From: an uncultured Pseudomonadales bacterium
GTDB lineage: Bacteria > Pseudomonadota > Gammaproteobacteria > Pseudomonadales > Azotimanducaceae
DNA length: 64,000 nt
Reading direction: 5' to 3'
Assembly: GCA_958296025.1 (NCBI GenBank)
Contig: OY282430.1
Location: forward strand, 124,001-188,000
Positions 10,859 to 22,115 of the stretch are shown here, piece by piece. Within the stretch, counting starts at the first letter, position 1; the number at the start of each line of letters is the position of its first letter. Under the pieces are notes generated by a model. The model was not told the DNA's origin. It worked only from the letters and a program-made list of their open reading frames with translations, and ran no database searches. The position numbers and the translations under genes were made by a program.

Positions 10859-11728
10859 CTACCCCCCGTCGCTCTTCAGGTACTTGAAGAACTCGCTGTT
10901 GGGGTCCAGCACCAGCATGTCGCTCTTGTCCCCGAACACCTTGGCGTAGGCGTTCAGGCTGCGGGTGAACTCGTAGAACTCCGGGTCCTTGTTGAAGGCG
11001 GAGGCGTAGATGGCGGCGGACCTGGCGTCCCCGTCGCCGCGGACCTGCTCCGCCTCCCGGTAGGCTTCCGCCTCGATCACCACGGTTTGGCGCTCGGCGT
11101 CCGCCCGGATGCCGAGCGCAAGCTCCTGGCCTTGGGCGCGATATTGCCGCGCCTCGATCTGGCGCTCGGAGTTCATGCGTTCATACACCGAGGTGGAGAC
11201 TTCGGTGGGCAGGTCGATGCGCTTCACGCGCACGTCGATGACTTCAACCCCCACGGCGTCCTTCATCACCCGGTTGAGGTCGGCGGTGAGCTCCTGCATC
11301 AGTTGGTCTCGCTCCCCGGAGATGACCTCGTGCATGTCGCGGCGGCTGATGGCGTTGCGCAGGCCCTCGTTCACCCGCTCCTGCAGCACCCGGTTGGCGC
11401 GCGTCTCGTCCCCGCTGCTGGCGGTGTAGTACTTCTGCACGTCGATGATGCGCCACTTGGCGAAGGAATCGACAATCAGGGGCTTCTTCTCCAAGGTGTA
11501 GTAGGTCTCAGGGCTGGAGTCCAAGGTCAGCACCCGGGCGTCGAACTTCTTGACCTCTTCGGCCACCGGCAACTTGAAATGCAGGCCGGGCGTCACGTCA
11601 CTGTTGCTAATGGCGCCAAAGCGGAGCAGTACGGCCCGCTCGGTTTGCTGGACGATATAGATGCTTTGCATCAGCAGCAGCAGCGCCACCGCGGCGATGG
11701 CAATGATGATGAAATTACGGATGTTCAT
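10859..11728 (-). CDS. hflC: HflC, membrane protease-regulatory protein (SPFH family)
   Basis: A 289-residue inner membrane protein. One N-terminal transmembrane segment (about residues 5-23) is followed by the SPFH/band 7 domain, beginning at IVQQTERAVLLRFG, and a charged coiled-coil region (ERMNSERQIEARQYRAQG). With HflK it forms the large cage that surrounds and restrains the FtsH protease. It lies 15 bases downstream of hflK in the standard order. No unusual residues were seen. Confidence 0.97.
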   Translation of the reverse strand: MNIRNFIIIAIAAVALLLLMQSIYIVQQTERAVLLRFGAISNSDVTPGLHFKLPVAEEVKKFDARVLTLDSSPETYYTLEKKPLIVDSFAKWRIIDVQKYYTASSGDETRANRVLQERVNEGLRNAISRRDMHEVISGERDQLMQELTADLNRVMKDAVGVEVIDVRVKRIDLPTEVSTSVYERMNSERQIEARQYRAQGQELALGIRADAERQTVVIEAEAYREAEQVRGDGDARSAAIYASAFNKDPEFYEFTRSLNAYAKVFGDKSDMLVLDPNSEFFKYLKSDGG

Positions 11729-11743
11729 TGGCGGCGCCTCCCT

Positions 11744-12874
11744 TTAGCGGGCATCGCGGACGCGGCCGTCCGCCAAGCGGTTGTTGATTTCCCGCATCAC
11801 CGCATCGGCTAAGCTGCGGACGTTCTCCTGGCTGGGAGCGCCCCCGGCGCCGGACTGCACGAAGCGGTCCAGCGGCAGGTACATCAGGTTGTTGCCCCCT
11901 TCCACATCGACCATGATCTTGGAGCTGTTGGACAGCACGGCTTCGATGGAGTCCAGATACAGGCGGTCCCGGGTGACGTCCTTGGCCAGCGCGTACTCGG
12001 TCAGCAGCTTCTCGAAGCGCTGCGCCTCGCCCTCGGACCTGGCCACCACCTGATCCCGATAGGCGCTGGCCTGCTCAATGAGCTTCTGCGCCTCGCCTCT
12101 GGCGGTGGGAATGATGCTCTCCGCGTAGGCATTGGCCTCGTTGATGACCCTCTGCTCGTCTTCCTTGGCCTTCTGCACGTCGTTGAAGGCGTCCCGAACT
12201 TGGGTGGGTGGGGCGCTTTCGTCGATGTTCACCTTGCTGACCAGAATGCCCGTTTCGTAGCGGTTCAGGTAGGACTGAAGGCGCTCCTGCACCTCAATGG
12301 CGATGGCGGCGCGCCCGTCGGTGATAACCTGGTCCATGATGGAACTGCCGACCACATGCCGCAGTGCGCTTTCGGTGGCGTGGTCCAAGCTCACCTCCGG
12401 TCTGCGCACCCGCACCAGAAACTTGATGGGGTCGTCCACCACATACTGCACGGTCATGCTCACATCGACGATGTTCTCGTCCTCCGTGAGCATCAGGGCC
12501 TGGTGCTTCTTGCCGCGCACTTGGGTGACGTTGACCTTGCGCACGCGGTCGATGATCGGCGGGTTCCAGTGCAGCCCCGGCATGACGATGCTGTCCAGCA
12601 CGGCGCCGAAGCGGAACACCACGCCCCGCTCTCCTTGATCGACCTGATAGAGGCCCCAAAACCCATAGCCGATGGCCAACACCAACAACACCGCGCCGAA
12701 CAGACTGGTGCTGAAGCCGCCGCCGCTATCCTTGCCGCCGCCGCGCCGGCCGCCAAAAATCTTGGCCAGCTGCGCCGACATCTTCCTGAAGGCTTCGTCG
12801 AGGTCCGGTGGCCCTTGGTTGCCGCGGTTGCCCCAAGGGTCCTGGTTGCCCCTGCCCGGTTCGTTCCACGCCAT
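11744..12874 (-). CDS. hflK: HflK, membrane protease-regulatory protein (SPFH family)
   Basis: A 376-residue partner of HflC. It begins MAWNEPGRGNQDPWG, close to the E. coli HflK start; a glycine/arginine-rich cytoplasmic tail is followed by a transmembrane segment near residues 57-77 and the SPFH domain (VDQGERGVVFRFGAVL). I chose ATG 12874 over the upstream in-frame ATG 12886 because GGAG lies 6 bases ahead and the protein then starts like known HflK. It regulates FtsH together with HflC. Confidence 0.96.
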   Translation of the reverse strand: MAWNEPGRGNQDPWGNRGNQGPPDLDEAFRKMSAQLAKIFGGRRGGGKDSGGGFSTSLFGAVLLVLAIGYGFWGLYQVDQGERGVVFRFGAVLDSIVMPGLHWNPPIIDRVRKVNVTQVRGKKHQALMLTEDENIVDVSMTVQYVVDDPIKFLVRVRRPEVSLDHATESALRHVVGSSIMDQVITDGRAAIAIEVQERLQSYLNRYETGILVSKVNIDESAPPTQVRDAFNDVQKAKEDEQRVINEANAYAESIIPTARGEAQKLIEQASAYRDQVVARSEGEAQRFEKLLTEYALAKDVTRDRLYLDSIEAVLSNSSKIMVDVEGGNNLMYLPLDRFVQSGAGGAPSQENVRSLADAVMREINNRLADGRVRDAR

Positions 12875-12974
12875 GTGGTGCTCCATGTTGGGTGAGTGGG
12901 TTAAGTGTACTCCCTAAGACCGGGGAACACACACATCCCGCGGTCGCTGGCCTTCATCAAGGCCTCCTTGGCAG

Positions 12975-12980
12975 TATAAT
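12975..12980 (+). promoter_or_regulatory. Probable -10 box of erpA promoter
   Basis: A perfect TATAAT lies 29 bases ahead of the erpA start in the divergent gap between hflK and erpA. The hexamer 17 bases further upstream (CTTCAT) is a poor -35, so the promoter may depend on an activator or an extended element. Confidence 0.5.
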
Positions 12981-13008
12981 CGCCCTTTTTGCTGTGTCTC
13001 CTTAGCCC

Positions 13009-13344
13009 ATGTCCAGCCGAACCGACATCGTTTTTTCCGAACGAGCCGCCGCCAAGGTCAAGCAGTTGATCGATGACGAAGGGGCAAATCTGAACCTGCG
13101 GGTGTTCATCACTGGCGGCGGCTGCAGTGGGTTCTCCTACGGCTTCACCTTTGATGAGGCCGTCGCCGACGATGATGCGCTGGTGCAGCGGGGCGGCGTC
13201 ACCATGGTGGTGGACAGCCTGAGCTACCAATACCTGCTCGGCGCCGAGATCGACTATACGGAAGATCTGCAAGGCGCCCAATTCGTGGTCAACAACCCCA
13301 ACGCCTCCTCCACCTGTGGCTGCGGCAACTCCTTCGCCATCTAA
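13009..13344 (+). CDS. erpA: Iron-sulfur cluster insertion protein ErpA (A-type carrier)
   Basis: A 111-residue A-type Fe-S carrier that delivers clusters to apo-enzymes, including those of isoprenoid synthesis. The three ligand cysteines are visible: one in [11 protein letters not shown] near residue 42 and two in STCGCGNSF at the C-terminus. The start [17 protein letters not shown] is characteristic of the family. It is divergent from hflK and precedes anmK, as in pseudomonads. The 280 bases between its stop and the anmK stop hold no supported feature. Confidence 0.96.
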   Translation: MSSRTDIVFSERAAAKVKQLIDDEGANLNLRVFITGGGCSGFSYGFTFDEAVADDDALVQRGGVTMVVDSLSYQYLLGAEIDYTEDLQGAQFVVNNPNASSTCGCGNSFAI

Positions 13345-13626
13345 GTGCTTCCTTATATATAGGCACGTGGAGGATGCGCCCGAGCAGCCTGTCGGACCTG
13401 AATCATGTGATGGTTGGTTTGGGAGCGGGTTTGGCGCAGCGAGGGCGGGACAGATGGAAGCGGTCGCCGACGGGACACGGGCGCGGGGTGGTGGTCTGGA
13501 CGTTGTAGGGCTTGGGGGCCTCATCGCCCCCGCCGGGGATTGCGACCGACTGGGCTACGAAGCTCGAACCCTCCGCGAGGCCAGCGAGTAGCCCAACCCT
13601 GACAAGCTGCTGGCCTGACGGGGGGT

Positions 13627-14727
13627 TCAGGGCGAATAAACGGCACCTAGCACCCTGGGCCCTCGGGCGCCAGTAACCCAGTGTATTTTGGCCGCTGTTC
13701 CAGTCAGGCATTGGTGCGCCAGCCAAGCGAAGGCCGCCGCCTCAATGGCGTCTCCGTCCCAGCCATGCCGGTCGATGGTCTCCACTGGCGCTTCGGCTAG
13801 GTCGGCGAGGCGCCGCATCAGCAAGGAGTTCAGGCGTCCGCCGCCGCAGACGATGATGCGCTCCGTTCCCGGCGCCCAGCGCCCCACGGCTTGCATCGCG
13901 GAGGCCGCGCTGAACTCCAGCAAGGTGCGCTGCACGTCTTGGGGTTTGAGGTTGGAGCGCAGGCGCTCGGCCAGCCAGCGCAGGTTGTAGTGTTCCTTGC
14001 CAGTGCTCTTGGGTGGGGGCCTTGTCAGGTAGGGGTCGCTCATGAGCGCTTGGAACAGATCGCTGTCCACCTTGCCGGTGGCGGCCCAAGCGCCGTTTTC
14101 GTCAAAGTTCCCCAATCCGTGCGCATGGCACCAAGCGTCCAGCAGGGCGTTGCCCGGGCCGGTGTCGAAGCCGGTCAGTGGCCGGCGCAACAGGCTGATG
14201 TTGCTGATGCCGCCGATGTTCAGCACCACTCGCTGTTCGGCGGCATCGCCCAAAATGGCGATGTGGAAGCCCGGTGCCAATGGGGCGCCCTGTCCCCCGG
14301 CGGCGAGGTCCCGGCGGCGGAAGTCCGCCACGGTGGTCAGGCCGGTGATCTCGGCGATCAGGTTGGGGTCGCCAATCTGCATGGAAAACGGATGCTTCCC
14401 GTCAGGGCGGTGGCGAACCGTCTGGCCGTGGCTGCCGATGGCGCGGACTTGACCGGCGCTCAACCCCAGCCTGCCCATGAAGCCCTTCACCGCTTCGCCG
14501 ATGAACTCCCCCAAGGCAGCATCCGCCTGTCCGAGGGCGTCAACATGGTCGCCTTCGGCTTGGCCGAGGTCGATGAGCGTGGTGCGCAACGCATCGGGCA
14601 GGGCCAGGGTGTCTTGGGCAAGCAGGCCGATCTTCGCATCATCGATCTTGATGAGAGCGACATCCAGCCCATCGACGCTGGTGCCGGTGATTGCGCCTAG
14701 GTAGCGCAAGCCATCCCGACCCGGCAT
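13627..14727 (-). CDS. anmK: Anhydro-N-acetylmuramic acid kinase
   Basis: A 366-residue sugar kinase of peptidoglycan recycling that hydrolyses and phosphorylates 1,6-anhydroMurNAc to MurNAc-6-phosphate. The N-terminal GTSVDGLD block (family usually GTSMDGID), GSHGQTVRHRP, NIGGISNIS with DTGPGNALLD, and the C-terminal VCGGGRLNSLLMRRL are all present. It is 8 bases downstream of the M23 endopeptidase gene and co-directional, a sensible pairing since both act on the cell wall. Confidence 0.96.
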   Translation of the reverse strand: MPGRDGLRYLGAITGTSVDGLDVALIKIDDAKIGLLAQDTLALPDALRTTLIDLGQAEGDHVDALGQADAALGEFIGEAVKGFMGRLGLSAGQVRAIGSHGQTVRHRPDGKHPFSMQIGDPNLIAEITGLTTVADFRRRDLAAGGQGAPLAPGFHIAILGDAAEQRVVLNIGGISNISLLRRPLTGFDTGPGNALLDAWCHAHGLGNFDENGAWAATGKVDSDLFQALMSDPYLTRPPPKSTGKEHYNLRWLAERLRSNLKPQDVQRTLLEFSAASAMQAVGRWAPGTERIIVCGGGRLNSLLMRRLADLAEAPVETIDRHGWDGDAIEAAAFAWLAHQCLTGTAAKIHWVTGARGPRVLGAVYSP

Positions 14728-14735
14728 GGCGTGGC

Positions 14736-16049
14736 CTACCGCCCGACGGCTAGTTCGGGCTGCTGCGTGTGGTGCGCCAAGGACGCCAACAACGGTGCCG
14801 CGTAAGCGTCAAAGGCCCTCCGCTCGGCTTCCGCTATGGGCGCAGCATCCGGCAGGCTGACCGTGCGCGGATTTCGGTGTGCGCCGTTGACTAGGAACTC
14901 GTAGTGCAGATGTGGGCCAGTGGCGTAGCCAGTGGTGCCGACGTAGCCGATGACTTGGCCCTGCGCCACCTTGGCGTTGGCCCGAATCCCCGGGGCGAAT
15001 TTGGACAAATGCAGGTACTTGGTGGTGATGTTGCTGCCGTGGCGGATGATGACGAAGTTGCCGTTGGGTGCCGTCCTGCCGGCCTTCGTCACCACTCCCT
15101 CCCCTGAGGCGAGCACCGGCGTTCCCCGGGGGGCTGCGTAGTCGATGCCCTTGTGCGCCATCTCGCGCTTCCACATCGGATGCTTACGGCGCAGGTTGAA
15201 ATTGGAGCTGATGCGCGTGAACTTCAGCGGGGTGCGCAGAAACTGTTTGTGCATGCTGTTGCCGTGCGGGTCAAAGTAACTCGTAGTCCCGTTTGGGTCA
15301 GCGTAGAGCACGGCGTGGTGGCTGCGGCCTTGGTTGACGAATTCGGCGGCCAGGATTCTCCCGAAGCCGATGAACTTGTCGTCCAGGTACTTTTCCTCGA
15401 ACAGAACGTGGAAGGCGTCTCCGGCTCGGATGTCGAGCACGAAGTCCACATCCCATTGGAAGATCTCCGCCAACTTCATGGTGATGGCATCGGTGAAGCC
15501 GGCCCGCTGGCCGGCCACGAACAGGCTGTGGTCGATCACGCCATGCTTGTAGGACTGAACGATGTTGGGCTCGGTGACGACCTCCTCGCCCTTGAACCCT
15601 TCCCCGGAGCGCGTGAACCTGAGCTCTTCCAGTGGGCCGGATGAATAGGTCAGGCTGAGCAGGTCATTGCCGTTGCCGATAAGAAAGCCGAGTTCATGGC
15701 CGGGCAGGATCTTGGTCAAGCGGTGGCCCAAGGGCTCCGTATTGACCAGTTTGTGCAAGTCCTTTTGGGAAAGCCCGTGGCGGCGGAACACCAGCGACAG
15801 ATTGTCGCCAGGGCGCACCCGCACGGTGCGGGTAGGCGCAGTTGCCGCGGTGCCTTCGGGCGTGTTCAGGGCTGGGGATGGGGAATGGGGTGTTGGCTGT
15901 GTTGGGGGTGGAAAGGGGGCGGCGATCAGTTCCTCATCTAGCGAAGCATCGTCAACGCCGGCGAACTTGGCGACGACGATGCCGCACAAGCACAAGCTGA
16001 GGAGAGCCGGGAAAAGCAGCATGGCCCGGCGAAAGCTGGCGCTGCTCAA
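14736..16049 (-). CDS. Murein DD-endopeptidase, M23 family with LysM-like domain
   Basis: A 437-residue exported cell-wall hydrolase resembling MepM/YebA. The N-terminal hydrophobic stretch (about residues 9-27) is a signal anchor. A LysM/OapA-like region starts at RVRPGDNLSLVFRRHGLSQ, and the C-terminal M23 peptidase domain carries its zinc ligands in HKGIDYAAP and GPHLHYEF. It would cleave peptide cross-links to allow wall growth. The start codon is TTG 16049, with an in-frame ATG nine codons later as an alternative. The 237-base gap to the divergent tyrS is AT-rich before tyrS and likely holds both promoters. Confidence 0.93.
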   Translation of the reverse strand: MSSASFRRAMLLFPALLSLCLCGIVVAKFAGVDDASLDEELIAAPFPPPTQPTPHSPSPALNTPEGTAATAPTRTVRVRPGDNLSLVFRRHGLSQKDLHKLVNTEPLGHRLTKILPGHELGFLIGNGNDLLSLTYSSGPLEELRFTRSGEGFKGEEVVTEPNIVQSYKHGVIDHSLFVAGQRAGFTDAITMKLAEIFQWDVDFVLDIRAGDAFHVLFEEKYLDDKFIGFGRILAAEFVNQGRSHHAVLYADPNGTTSYFDPHGNSMHKQFLRTPLKFTRISSNFNLRRKHPMWKREMAHKGIDYAAPRGTPVLASGEGVVTKAGRTAPNGNFVIIRHGSNITTKYLHLSKFAPGIRANAKVAQGQVIGYVGTTGYATGPHLHYEFLVNGAHRNPRTVSLPDAAPIAEAERRAFDAYAAPLLASLAHHTQQPELAVGR

Positions 16050-16286
16050 GGCTCGCCCCGCTTAGCCATCGCCGCCGAGGCTGTAAGTGGTTTCCCCATA
16101 ATCCCTTCCGAAAAAGCAAGAAATTCAACACACAAGGTTCGCCTTCTTACAGGGAGTTGCGCAACTTGTCCAGAGAAATTTGCCAACATCTTGAAAATTC
16201 AAGAATAATTCAATTTTTTGGGCGGGATTGGGGCTGGCTTCTGCTAAATTGCCGCCGATTCGCCGCTGACGCACGGCCTTTACCTC

Positions 16287-17561
16287 ATGCTGCTTGACGA
16301 ACTCGAAGCCCGCCGGCTGATCGCCCAAGTGTCCGACAAGGAGGGGTTGCGGGACCACCTCGCCACTGGGCCGCGCACCCTTTACTGCGGCTTCGACCCC
16401 ACTGCGGACAGCCTGCACATCGGCAACCTGGTGCCGCTGCTGACCTTGCGGCGCTTTCAGAGCGCCGGCCATCGGCCCATCCTGGTGTTGGGCGGCGCCA
16501 CCGGCTTGATCGGGGACCCCTCCGGACGCGAAAGCGAGCGCAGCCTGAATGACGCCTCGGTGGTGGCCGGCTGGGTGGAGCGCATTCGCAGCCAAGTGGC
16601 GCCCTTCCTCGACTTTGACGGCACTGCCGCCGCCAGGATCGTCAACAACTTGGACTGGACCCGGGATCTGGAACTGATCTCCTTTCTGCGGGATCTGGGC
16701 AAGCACTTCTCCGTGAACGCCATGATCGCCCGCGAATCCGTGCGCCGCCGCCTGCAGCGGCAGGACGAGGGAATCTCCTACACGGAATTCAGCTACATGC
16801 TGCTGCAGGCCAACGACTACTTGCAGCTGGCCCGGCGTTACGGCTGCTCCTTGCAGATCGGTGGTAGCGATCAATGGGGCAACATCATCTCCGGCATGGA
16901 TCTGGTGCGGCGGCGGTTGGGCCGGGAGGCCTTCGCCCTGACCTTGCCCTTGGTTACCCGAGCGGACGGCGCTAAATTCGGCAAAACCGCCGCCGGGACG
17001 GTTTGGCTGAACCCGACCAAGACGTCCCCCTACAGCTTCTTCCAATTTTGGCTGAACACGGCGGACGCCGACGTGGTGGCCTACCTGCGCCAGTTTTCGT
17101 TGCTGGATCTGGAGGAGATCAATGCCTTGGCCGATGCGGTGGCTACGCTGCCGGAGAAGCGCCAAGCGCAGACTCGGCTGGCCGAGCACTTGACCAGCCT
17201 GGTGCATGGCGCAAGAGCCCTGCAGGCCGCGCGGCGCATCAGCGCCTGCCTGTTCGACGGCGACCCCAGAACGCTGCAGGAAGAGGATCTGCGCCAATTG
17301 GAGTTGGACGGCATGGAGTGCGTGAGGCTCCAGGATGACCGCTTGGGTCTGCTAGCGGCCGTGGTGGCCAGCGGCTTGGCCCCTTCCAATGGCGCGGCGC
17401 GGCGGCTGGTGGCGGGCAAGGGCATCTACCTGAACGGCGAGCTGCAGGAGGACCCCAACAGGGTCTTGGACTTCGCCGACGCCCTGTTTGGCCGCTACAC
17501 CCTGCTGCGACGGGGCAAGAAGAACTGGCGCCTGCTGGTGCGGCGCACCGACGGCAGCTAG
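16287..17561 (+). CDS. tyrS: Tyrosyl-tRNA synthetase
   Basis: A 424-residue class I aminoacyl-tRNA synthetase. The HIGH-type signature is DPTADSLHIGN (residues about 35-45), the KMSKS-type loop is AKFGKT in the middle, and the C-terminal S4-like RNA-binding domain (GAARRLVAGKGIYLNG) is intact. It charges tRNA-Tyr. Placement immediately upstream of the rRNA operon, after the M23 and anmK genes, is conserved in pseudomonads. Confidence 0.98.
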   Translation: MLLDELEARRLIAQVSDKEGLRDHLATGPRTLYCGFDPTADSLHIGNLVPLLTLRRFQSAGHRPILVLGGATGLIGDPSGRESERSLNDASVVAGWVERIRSQVAPFLDFDGTAAARIVNNLDWTRDLELISFLRDLGKHFSVNAMIARESVRRRLQRQDEGISYTEFSYMLLQANDYLQLARRYGCSLQIGGSDQWGNIISGMDLVRRRLGREAFALTLPLVTRADGAKFGKTAAGTVWLNPTKTSPYSFFQFWLNTADADVVAYLRQFSLLDLEEINALADAVATLPEKRQAQTRLAEHLTSLVHGARALQAARRISACLFDGDPRTLQEEDLRQLELDGMECVRLQDDRLGLLAAVVASGLAPSNGAARRLVAGKGIYLNGELQEDPNRVLDFADALFGRYTLLRRGKKNWRLLVRRTDGS

Positions 17562-17642
17562 GCTGGGCAGTTGGGGTTCGTTTCTGCGGAGAGGGTGGCC
17601 CTGAACGTTGCTGGGGCCGGCGAAAAAAATTGCATTTTGGCC

Positions 17643-17715
17643 TTGCCAAGGCAATTGGCAGGCGTATAATCCGCAACCCCTCCGGGGGGCTAGGCCCCCG
17701 GCTCGGTCTTTAAAT
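17643..17715 (+). promoter_or_regulatory. rRNA operon promoter and leader start
   Basis: TTGCCA (17643-17648) and TATAAT (17665-17670) are separated by 16 bases, a strong sigma-70 promoter placed about 200 bases ahead of 16S, followed by a GC-rich discriminator region (CCGCAACCCC). GGTCTTTAAA near 17705-17714 resembles a boxA antitermination site. The upstream A-rich run near 17623-17636 could act as an UP element. The rest of the leader to 17869 carries no gene. Confidence 0.7.
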
Positions 17716-17869
17716 CCGAAAAAGTGACCATGTACGCGGCAGCCGGAGCCGCGGGTGCGCCTATGGGCCGCCCCCAGCCTTCCGGCTGCAAGTCAAGCCA
17801 TTCGTGTGGGCAACACGAAGATTCATTGGAGCCAGAGACCTTTTGTGCAACTCGTTGCACAGTGAAGTT

Positions 17870-19423
<1,554 letters not shown>

Positions 19424-19619
19424 AAACCTCAATCCTGAGCGCTATGTCGGCAGCCCTTGCGCGGCCGGCGGGGCGCAAGATCGGATCATTGGCTTTCCAT
19501 TGAATGTTCGTGGGCGGCGCAGTAGGCCAGCAGTTTTGGCCTCGGTGCCGCCGGGCCATTCCGCTTCGGCGGAATGGCGCCCACACGAATGGCTTGAACT
19601 TCACTTTTTCCAGGATTAC

Positions 19620-19696
19620 GGGTCTGTAGCTCAGTTGGTCAGAGCGCACCCCTGATAAGGGTGAGGTCGGTGGTTCAAGTCCACCCAGACCCACCA
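19620..19696 (+). tRNA. tRNA-Ile (GAT)
   Basis: A 77-base cloverleaf with acceptor stem GGGTCTG/CAGACCC, anticodon GAT at 19654-19656 flanked by a CCC/GGG stem, T-loop GGTTCAAGTCC and encoded CCA end. It lies in the 16S-23S spacer, the usual place for tRNA-Ile. Confidence 0.98.
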
Positions 19697-19717
19697 CCGC
19701 CGGCCAATTCGCATCCA

Positions 19718-19793
19718 GGGGCCGTAGCTCAGCTGGGAGAGCGCCTGCCTTGCACGCAGGAGGTCAGGAGTTCGATCCTCCTCGGCTCCACCA
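19718..19793 (+). tRNA. tRNA-Ala (TGC)
   Basis: A 76-base cloverleaf with acceptor stem GGGGCCG/CGGCTCC (one G-U pair), anticodon TGC at 19751-19753, T-loop AGTTCGATCCT and encoded CCA. It is 21 bases after tRNA-Ile in the rrn spacer. Confidence 0.98.
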
Positions 19794-20122
19794 ATGTGGG
19801 ATTCGGTCCCGCACATCCTCGGTGGCGGAGGCTGATCTTTAATAATTCAGAGATATGTAGCCGCATTGTTGTTCAATGCAACAACAACGCGGGTAACCGC
19901 TTGCCCTTTGGGGCAGGCGGGAAGAAATGCGTCTTGGTGCGGTGCGCCGTCCAATCGTTTGAAGTTTAAGCGGTTGCGGCGGATAGCGCTGCGCCGGCAA
20001 ATGCGTTGCCGTAATCTGACGCTGGCCGTTCGGCCCCATGAGTGGGCGGTGTTGGCGGCTGGCCTCGGCTGGTTGCTGATGCTGCTTGGGACCCGTTGGC
20101 CAAGCAGTGCGTTGGATTATAT
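19794..20122 (+). other. tRNA-Ala to 23S transcribed spacer
   Basis: About 330 bases of rrn spacer with no gene. It should contain the 5' strand of the 23S processing stem just before 20123 (the GGATTATAT segment has a complementary ATATAATC after the 23S end near 23721-23728) and probably a boxA, which I could not place with confidence. Confidence 0.6.
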
Positions 20123-21145
20123 GGTCAAGCATGAAAGTGCATTCGGTGGATGCCTTGGCAGCCAAAGGCGATGAAGGACGTCGTAGCCTGCGATAAGCCT
20201 CGGGGAGCCGGCAAACTGGCTTTGATCCGGGGATTTCCGAATGGGGAAACCCACTGCTTTCGGGCAGTATCCACATCTGAATCCATAGGATGTGGAGGCG
20301 AACCCGGGGAACTGAAATATCTAAGTACCCGGAGGAAAAGAAATCAACCGAGATTCCCTAAGTAGCGACGAGCGAACGGGGACTAGCCCTTAAGCCCAGG
20401 ATCTGTTAGTGGAAGCTTCTGGAAAGTTGCGCGATACAGGGTGATAGCCCCGTACACGAAAACGAAACTGGGTGAAATCGAGTAGGACGGGGCACGTGAA
20501 ACCCTGTCTGAACTGTCTTCGGACGAGGGGGGACCATCCTCCAAGGCTAAATACTCTTGGCTGACCGATAGTGAACCAGTACCGTGAGGGAAAGGCGAAA
20601 AGAACCCCAGCGAGGGGAGTGAAATAGAACCTGAAACCGGATGCATACAAGCAGTGGGAGCCGGCCGCTCCCCGTTCTTCCGGTCGGCCTTCGGGCCGGC
20701 CTTCGGAACGTGAGGAAGCGCTGGTGACTGCGTACCTTTTGTATAATGGGTCAGCGAGTTACTTTTACTGGCAAGGTTAACCGTCTAGGGGAGCCGTAGG
20801 GAAACCGAGTCTTAATAGGGCGCCATAGTCGGTAGGAGTAGGCCCGAAACCGAGCGATCTAGCCATGGGCAGGGTGAAGGTTGAGTAACATCAACTGGAG
20901 GCCCGAACCCACTAATGTTGAAAAATTAGGGGATGACCTGTGGCTCGGAGTGAAAGGCTAATCAAGCTCGGAGATAGCTGGTTCTCCTCGAAATCTATTT
21001 AGGTAGAGCCTTTCGTATCACCGCCGGGGGTAGAGCACTGTTTGGGCTAGGGGGTCACCTAGACTTACCAATCCCATGCAAACTCCGAATACCGGTGAGT
21101 GCAATCGAGGGAGACACACGGCGGGTGCTAACGTCCGTCGTGGAG

Positions 21146-21178
<33 letters not shown>

Positions 21179-21222
21179 CAAGTGGCAGTTAAGTGGGAAA
21201 CGATGTGGGAAGGCCCAGACAA

Positions 21223-21280
<58 letters not shown>

Positions 21281-22000
21281 GAGTCGGCCTGCGCGGAAGA
21301 TGTAACGGGGCTCAAACTGTCCACCGAAGCTGCGGATGCCGGTCGTCTCTTGAGGCGGCCGGCATGGTAGAGGAGCGTTCTGTAAGCCTGCGAAGGTGCG
21401 CCGTGAGGCGCATTGGAGGTATCAGAAGTGCGAATGCTGACATGAGTAACGATAAAGGGGGTGAAAATCCCCCTCGCCGGAAGACCAAGGGTTCCTGCGC
21501 AACGCTCATCGGCGCAGGGTGAGTCGGCCCCTAAGGCGAGGCCGAAAGGCGTAGTCGATGGGAAGCAGGTTAACATTCCTGCACCGGTCGCAGCTGCGAT
21601 GGGGTGACGAAGAAGGCTAGGCGGGCCTGGCGATGGTTGTCCAGGTTTAAGCATGTAGGCCGGGGTCTTAGGCAAATCCGGGATCCCAAGGCTGAGATGT
21701 GATGACGAACCGCCCTTATATGGGCGGGAAGCCGTTGATGCCATGCTTCCAAGAAAAACCTCTAAGCTTTAAGGCTGCGGGCGACCGTACCCCAAACCGA
21801 CACAGGTGGTCAGGTAGAGAATACCAAGGCGCTTGAGAGAACTCGGGTGAAGGAACTAGGCAAAATGGCACCGTAACTTCGGGAGAAGGTGCGCCGTTGA
21901 TGGTGACGGGGCTTGCCCCCTAAGCTATTGGCGGTCGAAGATACCAGGTGGCTGCGACTGTTTATTAAAAACACAGCACTCTGCAAACTCGCAAGAGGAC

Positions 22001-22035
<35 letters not shown>

Positions 22036-22068
22036 TAATTGATTGGGTTAGCTTCGGCGAAGCTCATG

Positions 22069-22115
<47 letters not shown>

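Noticed and set aside
13345-13626. Open frames between erpA and anmK on both strands
   Set aside because: No recognisable product or ribosome binding site; may be relic sequence, nothing supportable.
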